Origin: Flammeovirgaceae bacterium
Lineage (GTDB): Bacteria; Bacteroidota; Bacteroidia; Cytophagales; Cyclobacteriaceae
Reading direction: 5' to 3'
Assembly (NCBI GenBank): GCA_012032815.1
Contig: JAAUQD010000012.1
Location: 1-37,348, forward strand
DNA: 37,348 nt
Below the pieces are notes generated by a model. The model saw only the letters and a program-made list of their open reading frames with translations, was not told the DNA's origin and made no database searches. Positions 9,754 to 18,194 of the stretch are shown here, one piece after another. Each line of letters begins with the position of its first letter. Position 1 is the first letter of the stretch. The translations under genes and the position numbers were made by a program.

Positions 9754-10515
9754 AAATCACCTTCCTTGGTACTGGTACGTCACAAGGTGTACCCGTAATT
9801 GGGTGTGCATGTGAGGTATGTCAATCGCTTGATTATAGAGATAAGCGACTTCGAAGCAGTGTTCATATTGAAATTGATGGGGTAAGTTTAGTTATCGATA
9901 CAGGACCGGATTTTCGGCAGCAAATGCTTCGCGAAAAAATTCAGAATCTAGATGCCGTACTCTTTACGCACAGCCACAAAGACCACACGGCAGGTTTAGA
10001 TGATGTTCGCGCCTATAACTTTCGGAATGATAAAGACATGCCTTTATACGGCACTGCTGATGTGTTGAAGCAATTAAAAACCGAATTCTACTACGCCTTT
10101 TCGGGCGATCCTTATCCTGGAATTCCAAAACTGTCGCTACATGAAATTTCTCCGGATAAAAGTTTTTTATTCAACAACATCAGGATTACTCCCCTTCCGG
10201 TTTGGCATATGAAATTACCTGTTCTGGGGTTTCGTATTGGAGATTTCACCTATATCACGGATGCAAACCAAATACCTGCAGAAACTTTGCAAAAAATTTC
10301 AGAATCGAAGGTGCTGGTTTTGAATGCTCTTCAAATTAAAAAACAATATTTCTCATTTCAATTTAGATGAAGCGATAGCAATGGCTCAGAAAGTAGGTGC
10401 AGACCAAACTTATTTTACTCACATCAGTCATAAACTGGGCCTACATAAAAAGATATCCTCCGAACTCCCGGATTCCATACAACTCGCCACGGATGGTCTT
10501 ACCATAGAAATCTAA
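9750..10515 (+). CDS. PhnP-like MBL-fold metallo-hydrolase (frameshifted)
   Basis: A cytoplasmic metallo-beta-lactamase fold hydrolase, probably a phosphodiesterase by relation to PhnP. The N-terminus KITFLGTGTSQGVPVIGC is typical. The Cys triad C19, C21, C24 (GCACEVC) matches the extra zinc site of PhnP. The active-site motif HSHKDH gives H74, H76, D78, H79, with later ligands in TDANQI and FTHISHKLGLH. The frame breaks in the A6 run at 10338-10343. Removing one base yields KNNISHFNLDEA, as expected for the family, and about 254 residues. The start is a TTG at 9750 overlapping the previous stop. The natural substrate in this clade is not known to me. Confidence 0.85.
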
Positions 10516-10518
10516 GTT

Positions 10519-12057
10519 GTGCACAATAATTTCTTTTTCCTTCGAAAACTATCCACCTCCGTTGAGCACAGGATTTTAGGAGCAAAACTGATAGCATGCT
10601 TTAGCCAAAACAAGGATGAATTGGTATTCGAATTTCAAGGCAAAACGTCATTCTTTATAAAAGCCGATTTTTCACCAACGTTTTGTTGTTTATCCTTTCC
10701 TTCTGGATTTTCAAGAGCTAAAAAAAACAGCATTGATCTTTTTATCGAGGTAATCAAAAAAAAAGTACTGAGGCTGAGGCAGTTTGTAAATGAGCGCAGT
10801 TTTTCCATGGAATTTGAACAAGGCTGGTCCCTCCTGTTCAAATTACATGAATCAAGATCAAATATTATCCTCCTCTGTAATGGAAGTGTTCAGTCAATTT
10901 TCAGAAATCACCTAAAAAATGATCTTACTCTAACCGTTGAAGATCTTGATCGCCAAATTGATTGGAGCAGAACGTACTTTTTAAATAATGTGTCTTCGAT
11001 TAAAAAAAAGTATTTCACATTTGGTAAAAAAGTATGGAGCCATCTGGAAACGCTTGGGTTTGATTCTCTTGACAGTGACGCAAAATGGGACTTGATCGAA
11101 AAAACACTGGAACAACTGAATGAACCGAAGTTCTATATTACCAAGTCAAATAATCTGCTTTCCCTCTTACTGTTTAAAGAAGGAGATGTTTTAAAAAAAT
11201 TCACTGATCCGATTGAAGCAATAGATTTCTTCTATCAGGTACGAAGTATTTCAGATCAATTAGAAACAGAAAAAAGAAGAGCGTTAAAAGAATTGGAAGA
11301 TAAAATTGGTAAAGCAGAAAAGTATATAGAGATAAACACCAAAAGACTAAAAGAGATTACCGCGGAGCCGTATCGTCAATGGGCTGATTTACTTATGGCC
11401 AATATGACAAATGAAACTTCCAACAAGAAGGTAATTGTAGTCACTGATTTTTATGATAATAATAAAGCGGTAAGCATACCCATAAAACCCGGGGTACCAA
11501 TTCAAAAGACTGCCGAACAATATTATCGAAAAGCGAAAAACCAAAACAAAGAAATAGACAAACTCAGGGAATCCATTCAGGCTAAAAAAGAAATTATTTC
11601 CAAATTGATAAACTCAAAAGGCGAACTGGATACCATCAGGGACCTGAAAAGTTTTAAGGAAAAATTTGGCAAGGTGAAAAAATCATCGCCAGCGCAACAG
11701 ATACTGCCATTTCACTCCATCGATTTTAATAACTACGAAATCCTAATCGGTAAAAATGCATCCTCAAACGATATTCTTACTCTTCATCACGCCAAGAAGA
11801 ATGACCTTTGGCTCCATGCCAAAGATGTAGCCGGATCTCATGTTGTTATTAAACATAAATCCGGAACAAATTTCCCAAAATCGGTAATTGAAAGAGCCGC
11901 TGAATTAGCCGCGTACTATTCAAAGCGAAAAAATGAAATGCTTTGTCCTGTCGCCTTTACGGAGAAAAAATATGTACGAAAAAGAAAAGGTGATCCTGCC
12001 GGTGTGGTTGTGGTTGAAAAAGAGAAAGTAATTCTGGTAAAGCCACAAGGGTATTAA
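10519..12057 (+). CDS. NFACT-family protein, RqcH-like
   Basis: A 512-residue protein with the NFACT layout: an NFACT-N domain (about 1-180), a helical and coiled-coil middle rich in Lys/Glu (about 245-370), and an NFACT-R (DUF814) domain with NDLWLHAKDVAGSHVVIK and the terminal KEKVILVKP. Bacterial RqcH binds obstructed 50S subunits and adds alanine tails to stalled peptides. The closeness of this Bacteroidota member to that activity is inference. The Asp-Arg pair that RqcH needs in NFACT-N seems to be E92-R93 (FVNERSF) when aligned by eye. The start is a GTG at 10519, just after the previous stop. The stop interlocks with the pyk stop on the other strand (TTAA at 12054-12057). Confidence 0.82.
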   Translation: MHNNFFFLRKLSTSVEHRILGAKLIACFSQNKDELVFEFQGKTSFFIKADFSPTFCCLSFPSGFSRAKKNSIDLFIEVIKKKVLRLRQFVNERSFSMEFEQGWSLLFKLHESRSNIILLCNGSVQSIFRNHLKNDLTLTVEDLDRQIDWSRTYFLNNVSSIKKKYFTFGKKVWSHLETLGFDSLDSDAKWDLIEKTLEQLNEPKFYITKSNNLLSLLLFKEGDVLKKFTDPIEAIDFFYQVRSISDQLETEKRRALKELEDKIGKAEKYIEINTKRLKEITAEPYRQWADLLMANMTNETSNKKVIVVTDFYDNNKAVSIPIKPGVPIQKTAEQYYRKAKNQNKEIDKLRESIQAKKEIISKLINSKGELDTIRDLKSFKEKFGKVKKSSPAQQILPFHSIDFNNYEILIGKNASSNDILTLHHAKKNDLWLHAKDVAGSHVVIKHKSGTNFPKSVIERAAELAAYYSKRKNEMLCPVAFTEKKYVRKRKGDPAGVVVVEKEKVILVKPQGY

Positions 12058-13480
12058 CCCACCACGTTGATCTTCATCATATTGGTTCTATGACGCTCTT
12101 TGATGGGCATGCTGGCTAAGCTGATAAATACGTCTCCCTTTTTTAAATGTCCATCCTGCTTTAGTACAGAAGTAATATCAGCTATGGTTTCATCAGTTGA
12201 TGTTTGTTTATCATAATAATATGCCCGTGTTCCCCAAACCAGGTTCATGGTATTAAGTATGTTTTTGTTTCCTGTGAAAACAAAAATGCTGGTGTTTGGC
12301 CGGTGCGAGCTAGACTTAAATGCAGTGTAGCCGGACGAAGTCATTCCCACAATGGCTTTTGCCTTCACCTCTTTCGCCAACTTACAAGCGGCAAGAATCA
12401 GGCTATCGTGAATATAAATCTCCGAAGCAGGGTCTACATCCTGAAACTTGAAATAAATATCAGCATTGTGCTCAATCGAGTAAATCGTGCGTTGCATACT
12501 TCGAATCACTTCCAGTGGATATTTTCCGGTGGCTGTTTCCGCACTTAGCATGAGCGCATCGGCACCATCCATCACAGCGTTCGCTACATCGTTCGTTTCA
12601 GCACGAGTAGGCCTGGGGCTTTCAATCATACTTTCCATCATTTGTGTGGCCACAATGACGGGCTTCGAAAGTTTATTGCATTTTTCAATTAACTTTTTCT
12701 GAACGATAGGTACTTCTTCCGCCCTAATCTCTACCCCTAAATCACCTCGCGCCACCATTATAGCATCGGTCTCGTTCAGGATATCGTCAATGTTTTCCAG
12801 AGCTTCAGGCTTTTCAATTTTGGCAATGATTCGCGCGGCCGATTTATGCTTGTCGATTATTGCTCTCAGTGAGAGTAGGTCAGCAAGCTTCCGAACAATG
12901 ATAAGGCTATCCAGTTTACACCATGCTTTAGACCAAACTCCAGATCCTTTAAATCTTTTTCAGTTAATGATGGTGCAGTTACTTTGGTCAGGGGAAGATT
13001 GATTCCTTTTTTTGAAAGCAACTCACCTCCGTAAATTACGGTACATACAACATCAATATCACGCACCTCAACAACTTTCAATTCTATATTACCATCATCA
13101 ATCAGAACGGGATCACCAACCTTCACATCTTTTGGAAGATCCAAATAGGAAGTACTGGCAATTTCATTGTTTCCCAACAACTCGCGGGTAGTTATTATAA
13201 ACTCCTGTCCGTTTTTTAATTCAACTCCAGGCTCTACTTGATTAATCCTGATTTTGGGACCTTGTAAATCCTGGAGTAACGCCACGTGAGTTCCCATTTC
13301 CTCATTGATCTCCCTCACTCGTTGTATTACGGTGAGATGATCATCATGCGTTCCATGTGAAAAGTTTAACCGGAAAACATCTACACCCTCCTTGATGAGC
13401 GCACGTAGCATTTCCTTGGAATTGGTAGCAGGACCTATGGTGGCTACGATCTTGGTTTTGTTAAATGTGATTTGTTCCAT
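12054..13480 (-). CDS. pyk: Pyruvate kinase (frameshifted)
   Basis: Makes ATP and pyruvate from phosphoenolpyruvate in the last step of glycolysis. All family blocks are present: KIVATIGPATNSKEML, DVFRLNFSHG, LLQDLQGPKIR, VLIDDGNIELKV, then IIAKIEKPEALEN, IMVARGDLGVE, KPVIVATQMMESM, PRPTRAETNDVANAV, and a C-terminal alpha/beta domain. The frame breaks at 12897-12898, where TTG should be TTTG on the minus strand. Adding one base gives WIALSFVRKLADLLSLRA and about 475 residues, normal for the enzyme. The ATG at 13480 overlaps the end of the IPExxxVDY gene by 20 bp, a pairing seen widely in Bacteroidota. Loss of pyk is unlikely, so the break is probably an error. Confidence 0.95.
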
Positions 13481-13901
13481 TAAAAAATAAAGTAATCCTT
13501 TCCTTAAGAGCGTCCAAAGGTATGAAAGCTATCATTTCAACGGAAGGTATTTTCCGAAGTTGCTCCTGCAGTGCCGGATTAGGCCAATGGTCTTCCCCCT
13601 GAGTCATCAGGATAAAATCATAATGTGAATATTCAGACACCAAACATGCTTTTAAATTTTTCGAGTCATTGGGCTTATTTTTAAAAAGCTTTAGCTGGCT
13701 AGCTGCTCGTTCACTCGAAAAGTAGGTGTAATGACACTTAAGCTTAGCTTTGTGATGTATAATCAGGTCATCCTTCCTCAGCAGCCTAACACCCAATAGC
13801 TGATTAATTTCCCAGGCCAGTTTATATCCTTTAGCGGCAGATGTTATTCCAATTAACTCAAAATCATATGAGTAGTCTATTGTGAGTTTTTTCTTCTTCA
13901 T
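13461..13901 (-). CDS. IPExxxVDY family protein
   Basis: A 146-residue cytoplasmic protein of the IPExxxVDY family, known from Bacteroidota beside pyk and the acpP-fabF-rnc cluster. Function is unknown. The N-terminal block FELIGITSAAKGYKLAWEIN followed by LLRKDDL matches the family pattern. The name-giving motif appears in altered form as VSEYSHYDF (88-96): E90 and D95 are kept, while the Pro is Ser89 and the aromatic position is Phe96. No signal peptide or membrane segment. It is the first gene of a two-gene operon with pyk, overlapping it by 20 bp, and is divergent from acpP across 104 bp. Confidence 0.75.
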   Translation of the reverse strand: MKKKKLTIDYSYDFELIGITSAAKGYKLAWEINQLLGVRLLRKDDLIIHHKAKLKCHYTYFSSERAASQLKLFKNKPNDSKNLKACLVSEYSHYDFILMTQGEDHWPNPALQEQLRKIPSVEMIAFIPLDALKERITLFFNGTNHI

Positions 13902-13939
13902 TCAAATAAATTGGACTGAAAACCCGCTTCAATAAAAAG

Positions 13940-13971
13940 TTTGACAATATTGCACTAAATATCTTTCTTTG
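13940..13971 (+). promoter_or_regulatory. Candidate promoter of the acpP operon
   Basis: TTTG at 13940-13943 is followed 16 bp later by TATCTTTC (13960-13967), one base off the Bacteroidota -7 element TAnnTTTG. An overlapping TTTCTTTG ends at 13971. The site lies 35-65 bp upstream of the acpP ATG, a sensible distance. Based on pattern only. Confidence 0.4.
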
Positions 13972-14005
13972 CACTGATTTTTGAATACTCTAAACTTAAA
14001 AAAAC

Positions 14006-14245
14006 ATGTCTGAAATCGCACAAAAAGTAAAACAGATCATTATTGACAAACTAGGTGTGGAAGAATCTGAAGTTACCCCTGAAGCAAGCTTCACCAACGA
14101 CCTCGGTGCCGACTCATTGGATACCGTAGAATTAATTATGGAATTTGAAAAGGAATTTAATATATCTATTCCAGACGACCAGGCGGAGAATATTGCCACT
14201 GTAGGACAGGCAATATCCTATTTGGAGGAGAACGTTAAGAAGTAA
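14006..14245 (+). CDS. acpP: Acyl carrier protein
   Basis: Carries growing acyl chains on a 4'-phosphopantetheine arm for fatty-acid synthesis. The 79-residue acidic four-helix protein has the attachment motif [17 protein letters not shown], with the modified serine at S37. VTPEASF before it and [23 protein letters not shown] after it are standard. It is the first gene of acpP-fabF-rnc-nadE, 36 bp before fabF, and lies downstream of a promoter-like site at 13940-13971. Confidence 0.98.
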   Translation: MSEIAQKVKQIIIDKLGVEESEVTPEASFTNDLGADSLDTVELIMEFEKEFNISIPDDQAENIATVGQAISYLEENVKK

Positions 14246-14281
14246 ACATAGGGCGCTACTCCAGCCCCGAACGTACGCAAT

Positions 14282-15532
14282 ATGCAGTTTAAACGAGTAG
14301 TAGTTACAGGCCTTGGTGCGCTTACACCAATCGGAAATAATCTTTCCGACTATTGGGATGGGCTGGCCAATGGCAAAAGCGGAGCTGCGCCAATTACTCG
14401 TTTTGATGCCTCTAAATTCAAAACCAGATTTGCCTGTGAAGTAAAAAACTTTGATATCGGCAATTTCATGGATCGCAAAGACGCGAGACGGCTTGACCCC
14501 TTCGCACAATATGCCATGGTTGTTGCCGATGAAGCGATCAAAGATTCAGGATTACAACTTGACAAAATCGATAATGATCGCGTTGGTGTAATCTGGGGTT
14601 CGGGTATTGGAGGATTGTGGACGTTTCAGGAAGAAGTGAAGAACTTTGCACATGGCGATGGTACTCCCCGGTTTAATCCTTTCTTCATTCCTAAAATGAT
14701 TCCGGATCTTAGTGCTGGTCATATTTCCATAAAATATGGATTCAGAGGACCAAACTATGTAACCGTGTCGGCTTGCGCATCATCTACCAATGCAATCTAT
14801 GATGCATTCACTTACTTGAAATTGGGTAAGGCCGATATCATTGTTAGTGGAGGATCAGAGATGGCTGTTTGTGAAGCGGGTGTAGGAGGTTTTAACGCGA
14901 TGAAGGCACTCTCGGAAAGAAACGATTCTCCTGAGACAGCTTCACGTCCATATGACAAAGAGCGTGATGGATTTGTGCTGGGTGAAGGAGCCGGAGGACT
15001 AATTCTTGAAGAGTACGAACATGCCAAGAAACGTGGAGCAAAAATTTATGCGGAAGTAATTGGTGGTGGAATGTCGGCTGATGCATACCATATTACCGCA
15101 CCTCATCCTGAAGGCCTGGGTATAACCAAAGTTTTGAAGAATGCGCTCGAAGATGCCAACATTAAGCCTGAAGACGTAGATTATATTAATACGCATGGCA
15201 CCTCTACGCCTCTGGGCGACATTGGTGAGCTAAAAGCGATGCAGGAAGTTTTTGGTGAGCATGCCTACAAAATGAATATCAGCTCAACAAAATCAATGAC
15301 CGGCCACCTGTTGGGTGCTGCAGGAGCTATTGAATCCATTGCCTGTTTACTTGCTATTAACAAGGGCATCATCCCTCCTACCATTAATCATTTTACGGAT
15401 GATGATGGATTGGATTCCAAATTAAATCTTACTTTCAATACCGCCCAAAAAAGAAATGTGAACATAGCGATAAGCAACACATTTGGATTTGGCGGACATA
15501 ACTTCTCCATTGTTTTTAAAAAATTTGAATAA
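14282..15532 (+). CDS. fabF: 3-oxoacyl-ACP synthase II (FabF)
   Basis: Condenses malonyl-ACP with acyl-ACP in fatty-acid elongation. The 416-residue product has the ketosynthase triad C165 (VSACASSTNAI), H305 (NTHGTSTPLGD) and H342 (SMTGHLLGAAG), plus the closing NTFGFGGHNFSIVFK. Start MQFKRVVVTGLGALTPIG is the family norm. The gene is intact and sits between acpP and rnc, with 12 bp to the rnc start. Confidence 0.98.
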   Translation: MQFKRVVVTGLGALTPIGNNLSDYWDGLANGKSGAAPITRFDASKFKTRFACEVKNFDIGNFMDRKDARRLDPFAQYAMVVADEAIKDSGLQLDKIDNDRVGVIWGSGIGGLWTFQEEVKNFAHGDGTPRFNPFFIPKMIPDLSAGHISIKYGFRGPNYVTVSACASSTNAIYDAFTYLKLGKADIIVSGGSEMAVCEAGVGGFNAMKALSERNDSPETASRPYDKERDGFVLGEGAGGLILEEYEHAKKRGAKIYAEVIGGGMSADAYHITAPHPEGLGITKVLKNALEDANIKPEDVDYINTHGTSTPLGDIGELKAMQEVFGEHAYKMNISSTKSMTGHLLGAAGAIESIACLLAINKGIIPPTINHFTDDDGLDSKLNLTFNTAQKRNVNIAISNTFGFGGHNFSIVFKKFE

Positions 15533-15544
15533 GTTCCTTCCCCG

Positions 15545-16269
15545 GTGTGGAATGTACTAAAATTCATTAATAAGGGTAATCAGAACAATAAGAGGCTGAT
15601 AATTGCCATCAAAACCATTTCGGGCATAGTCCCAACAAATCTTGCCCTATACCAACTAGCCCTTGAACACAGTTCAATTGCCAAAGAAAACAGCAACGGC
15701 TTTAAGGAATCGAACGAACGGCTGGAATATCTTGGTGATGCTGTACTTGGTGCGGCTGTTGCTGATTACTTGTTCAAAAAATATCCATTCAAAGATGAAG
15801 GATTTCTTACAGAAATCAGGTCACGCATTGTAAATCGGGAAGCACTAAATCATGTTGCCTACAAAATGGGCGTTGGAGCAATTGTAAATTTTGATCAGAA
15901 GAACATGCAATTGCAACGCGTTATATTAGGTAATACGCTTGAGGCTATTGTAGGGGCCGTGTATTTGGACAAAGGGTATAGTGCCTGCAAAAAATTCGTA
16001 ATCGATAAGTTGTTGCAACCTCATTACAATCTTGAGGATATCATTAATTCTCATGTCAATTACAAAAGCAAGATCATTGAGTATGCACAACGCACCAATA
16101 AAGAAATCCGATTTGAGATTACAATGGTCAGAAAGGGAACAAACCGGAAAGAGTTTTCTGCAAAACTTTTCATAAATGAAGAACTTTTGGGAACAGGTTT
16201 TGGCTTGAACAAAAAGAAAGCCGAACAGGATGCTTCACAGAAATCATGCGAATTATTAAACATCCTTAG
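15545..16269 (+). CDS. rnc: Ribonuclease III
   Basis: Cleaves double-stranded RNA in rRNA and mRNA processing. The RNase III domain shows the signature ERLEYLGDAVLGAAVADYLF, FLTEIRSRIVNREAL, and ILGNTLEAIVGAVYLDKGY with the second metal site. A dsRNA-binding domain follows, ending GTGFGLNKKKAEQDASQKSCELL. As written the frame runs on without stop into NAD synthetase. One extra A in the AAA at 16258-16260 would give LLKHP and a stop at 16267-16269, a normal 241-residue RNase III, 22 bp before the nadE ATG. I place the end there as inference. The start is a GTG at 15545, 12 bp after fabF. Confidence 0.88.
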
Positions 16270-16291
16270 CTTTGCGAGGTCAAATCAAACC

Positions 16292-18110
16292 ATGAGAATA
16301 TTGAAGATTGGCGGGGCTACGGTGAATCAAACACCGATTCACTGGAAAAATAATTCCAAAAATATTCTTGATGCCATTCAGGAAGCGCAAGCAAATGGTG
16401 TTGAAATTTTGTGTTTTCCGGAGTTGGCCATTACAGGTTATGGTTGCGAAGACCTTTTCTTAAGTAATTGGCTGAGTGAAAGAGCCTGGATTGAAATACA
16501 AAAAATCATTCCGGCTTGTAAAAACATAACCGTTTGTATTGGGTTGCCTTTCAGAATAAAGAATATCACCTACAACGGTGTTTGTGTTATTCAAAATCAA
16601 AAGGTGCTGGGTGTTACACTCAAACAAAATCTGGCGAGAGATGGTGTACATTATGAAACCCGGTGGTTTGATGCCTGGATGCCAGATAAAATGGTAACTG
16701 TTCAATTCGATAATCAGGTTCTTCCTGTAGGAGATATTATTTACGAGGCCAATGGAGTAACCTTTGCTTTTGAAATCTGTGAAGACGCGTGGCGGTCAGT
16801 AAGACCTGGAGAAAGTCACAGTGAGAAAGGAATAGATATTATTCTAAATCCAAGCGCAAGCCATTTCGCCTTACTTAAAAGCACTAGTCGCGAAACATTG
16901 GTGGTTGATAGTTCTAAAAAATTCAACTGTACCTATGTATACGTGAATCTCCTTGGGAATGAAGCCGGAAGGATGATCTATGATGGAGATGTGCTTATCG
17001 CACAACGAGGTCACCTGTTGGTTAGAAACAACAGGCTTTCATTCAAAAACTACAATCTTCAATGCATTGAAATTGATGTCGATGCAAAAGTACCAAAGTC
17101 TCCAATTGAATTTGAGAAGATTGACAAAAAGGAAGAATTTTCACAGGCTTTATCACTAGCACTCTATAACTATTTAATCAAAAAGCAGGGCAAAAGGATT
17201 TGTTCTTAGCTTAAGTGGTGGTGCCGACTCTGCTTGTTGCGCGGTTCTTATTTCTGAAATGATACGAAGGGGTATTGCTGAACTTGGAGCAATCGCATTT
17301 TCAAAATCACTTGGTGTCGAAAAATTGAAACCGGAAGAAATAACGAAACTAATTCTGTACTGCGCCTATCAATCCACTTCGAATTCGAGCGAAAAAACTA
17401 AAGAGGCTGCAAAAAATCTGGCTCAATCACTTAATGCCACTTTTTATAGTTGGCAAATTGATGATGAAGTAAAATCCTATACCCAAAAAATAGAAGATAT
17501 CATTTCGAGAAAACTAAATTGGGACAACGATGATGTAACGCTTCAAAATATTCAAGCTCGATCCAGATCACCGATCATTTGGATGCTTGCGAATATTAAT
17601 CAATCTATTTTACTAACTACCTCAAACCGAAGCGAGGGAGATGTCGGCTACACCACTATGGATGGAGATGCCAGCGGAAGCCTGGCTCCAATTTTAGGGA
17701 TAGACAAAGCTTTTATTCGTGAATGGCTGAAATGGGCTGAAATAACACTGAGTTATAAAGGCCTTCATCTAATTAACCAATTGGATCCTTCAGCTGAGCT
17801 TCGGCCAATTCAGCAAATGGATGAAAAAGATCTTATGCCTTACTCTGTATTAATTGAAATAGAGAAACTGGCCATTAGAGAACGAAAATCACCAATTGAA
17901 GTTTTTGCCATTCTTAAGGACAAAATAGAAGACGGGCATCTGAAAGAAAATATTAAGAAATTCTTTCGCTTGTGGGCTCAGAGTCAGTGGAAACGTGAAC
18001 GAATGGCCCCATCCTTTCATCTTGACGACCTGAGCATTGACCCTAAAAGTTGGTGCAGATTTCCTATTCTTTCAGGAAATTTTGAAGACGAGCTGGCCGC
18101 CTTAAATTAG
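16292..18110 (+). CDS. nadE: Glutamine-dependent NAD+ synthetase (frameshifted)
   Basis: Amidates deamido-NAD to NAD+ using glutamine. The N-terminal nitrilase-fold glutaminase domain starts at MRILKIGGATVNQTP and holds the Glu of LCFPELAITGYGCED, the Lys region TLKQNLARDGVHYE and the Cys of FEICEDAW. The C-terminal synthetase domain has the ATP pyrophosphatase loop LSLSGGADSACC and TTSNRSEGDVGYTTMDGDASG. The frame breaks at 17188-17195 (GGG then AAAA). Removing one G gives KKQAKGFVLSLSGGADSA. The restored length is about 605 residues. The region 17210-17258 is open and coding in the mended frame. The ATG at 16292 is in frame with rnc only because of a probable missing base at the end of rnc. 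Confidence 0.93.
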
Positions 18111-18111
18111 C

Positions 18112-18135
18112 AGAAGCTACAATTTGGCTTCTTTT
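18112..18135 (+). terminator. Weak candidate terminator after nadE
   Basis: AGAAGC (18112-18117) can pair with GCTTCT (18127-18132) across a 9-base loop, followed by TTT. The stem is only 6 bp and the T tract is short, so this is tentative. Confidence 0.25.
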
Positions 18136-18175
18136 GGGCTTTACAATTGGGTGACTATCTTTGAGCCCAAATTGT
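18119..18175. repeat. Nested inverted repeats around the lgt promoter
   Basis: ACAATTTGG (18119-18127) is an exact reverse complement of CCAAATTGT (18167-18175). TTTGGGCT (18133-18140) is an exact reverse complement of AGCCCAAA (18164-18171). The two pairs share their right arm. A third related copy, ACAATTGGG, lies at 18143-18151. The arrangement could be an operator or an RNA hairpin, or chance in AT-rich DNA. Confidence 0.4.
18134..18163 (+). promoter_or_regulatory. Candidate lgt promoter
   Basis: TTG at 18134-18136, a 19-bp spacer and an exact TATCTTTG (18156-18163) match the Bacteroidota promoter pattern. The predicted start of transcription is near 18170, about 25 bases before the lgt ATG at 18195. 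The site is enclosed by inverted repeats annotated separately. Confidence 0.5.
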
Positions 18176-18194
18176 TTATCAGAAATTATAATTC

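Noticed and set aside
12204-12548. Plus-strand frame of 114 codons opposite pyk
   Set aside because: It overlaps conserved pyruvate kinase blocks on the other strand and shows no family features.
12890-12905. Programmed ribosomal frameshifting in pyk and other broken genes
   Set aside because: No slippery heptamer plus downstream pseudoknot pattern is shared by the sites, and the repairs go in both directions. Homopolymer error is simpler.
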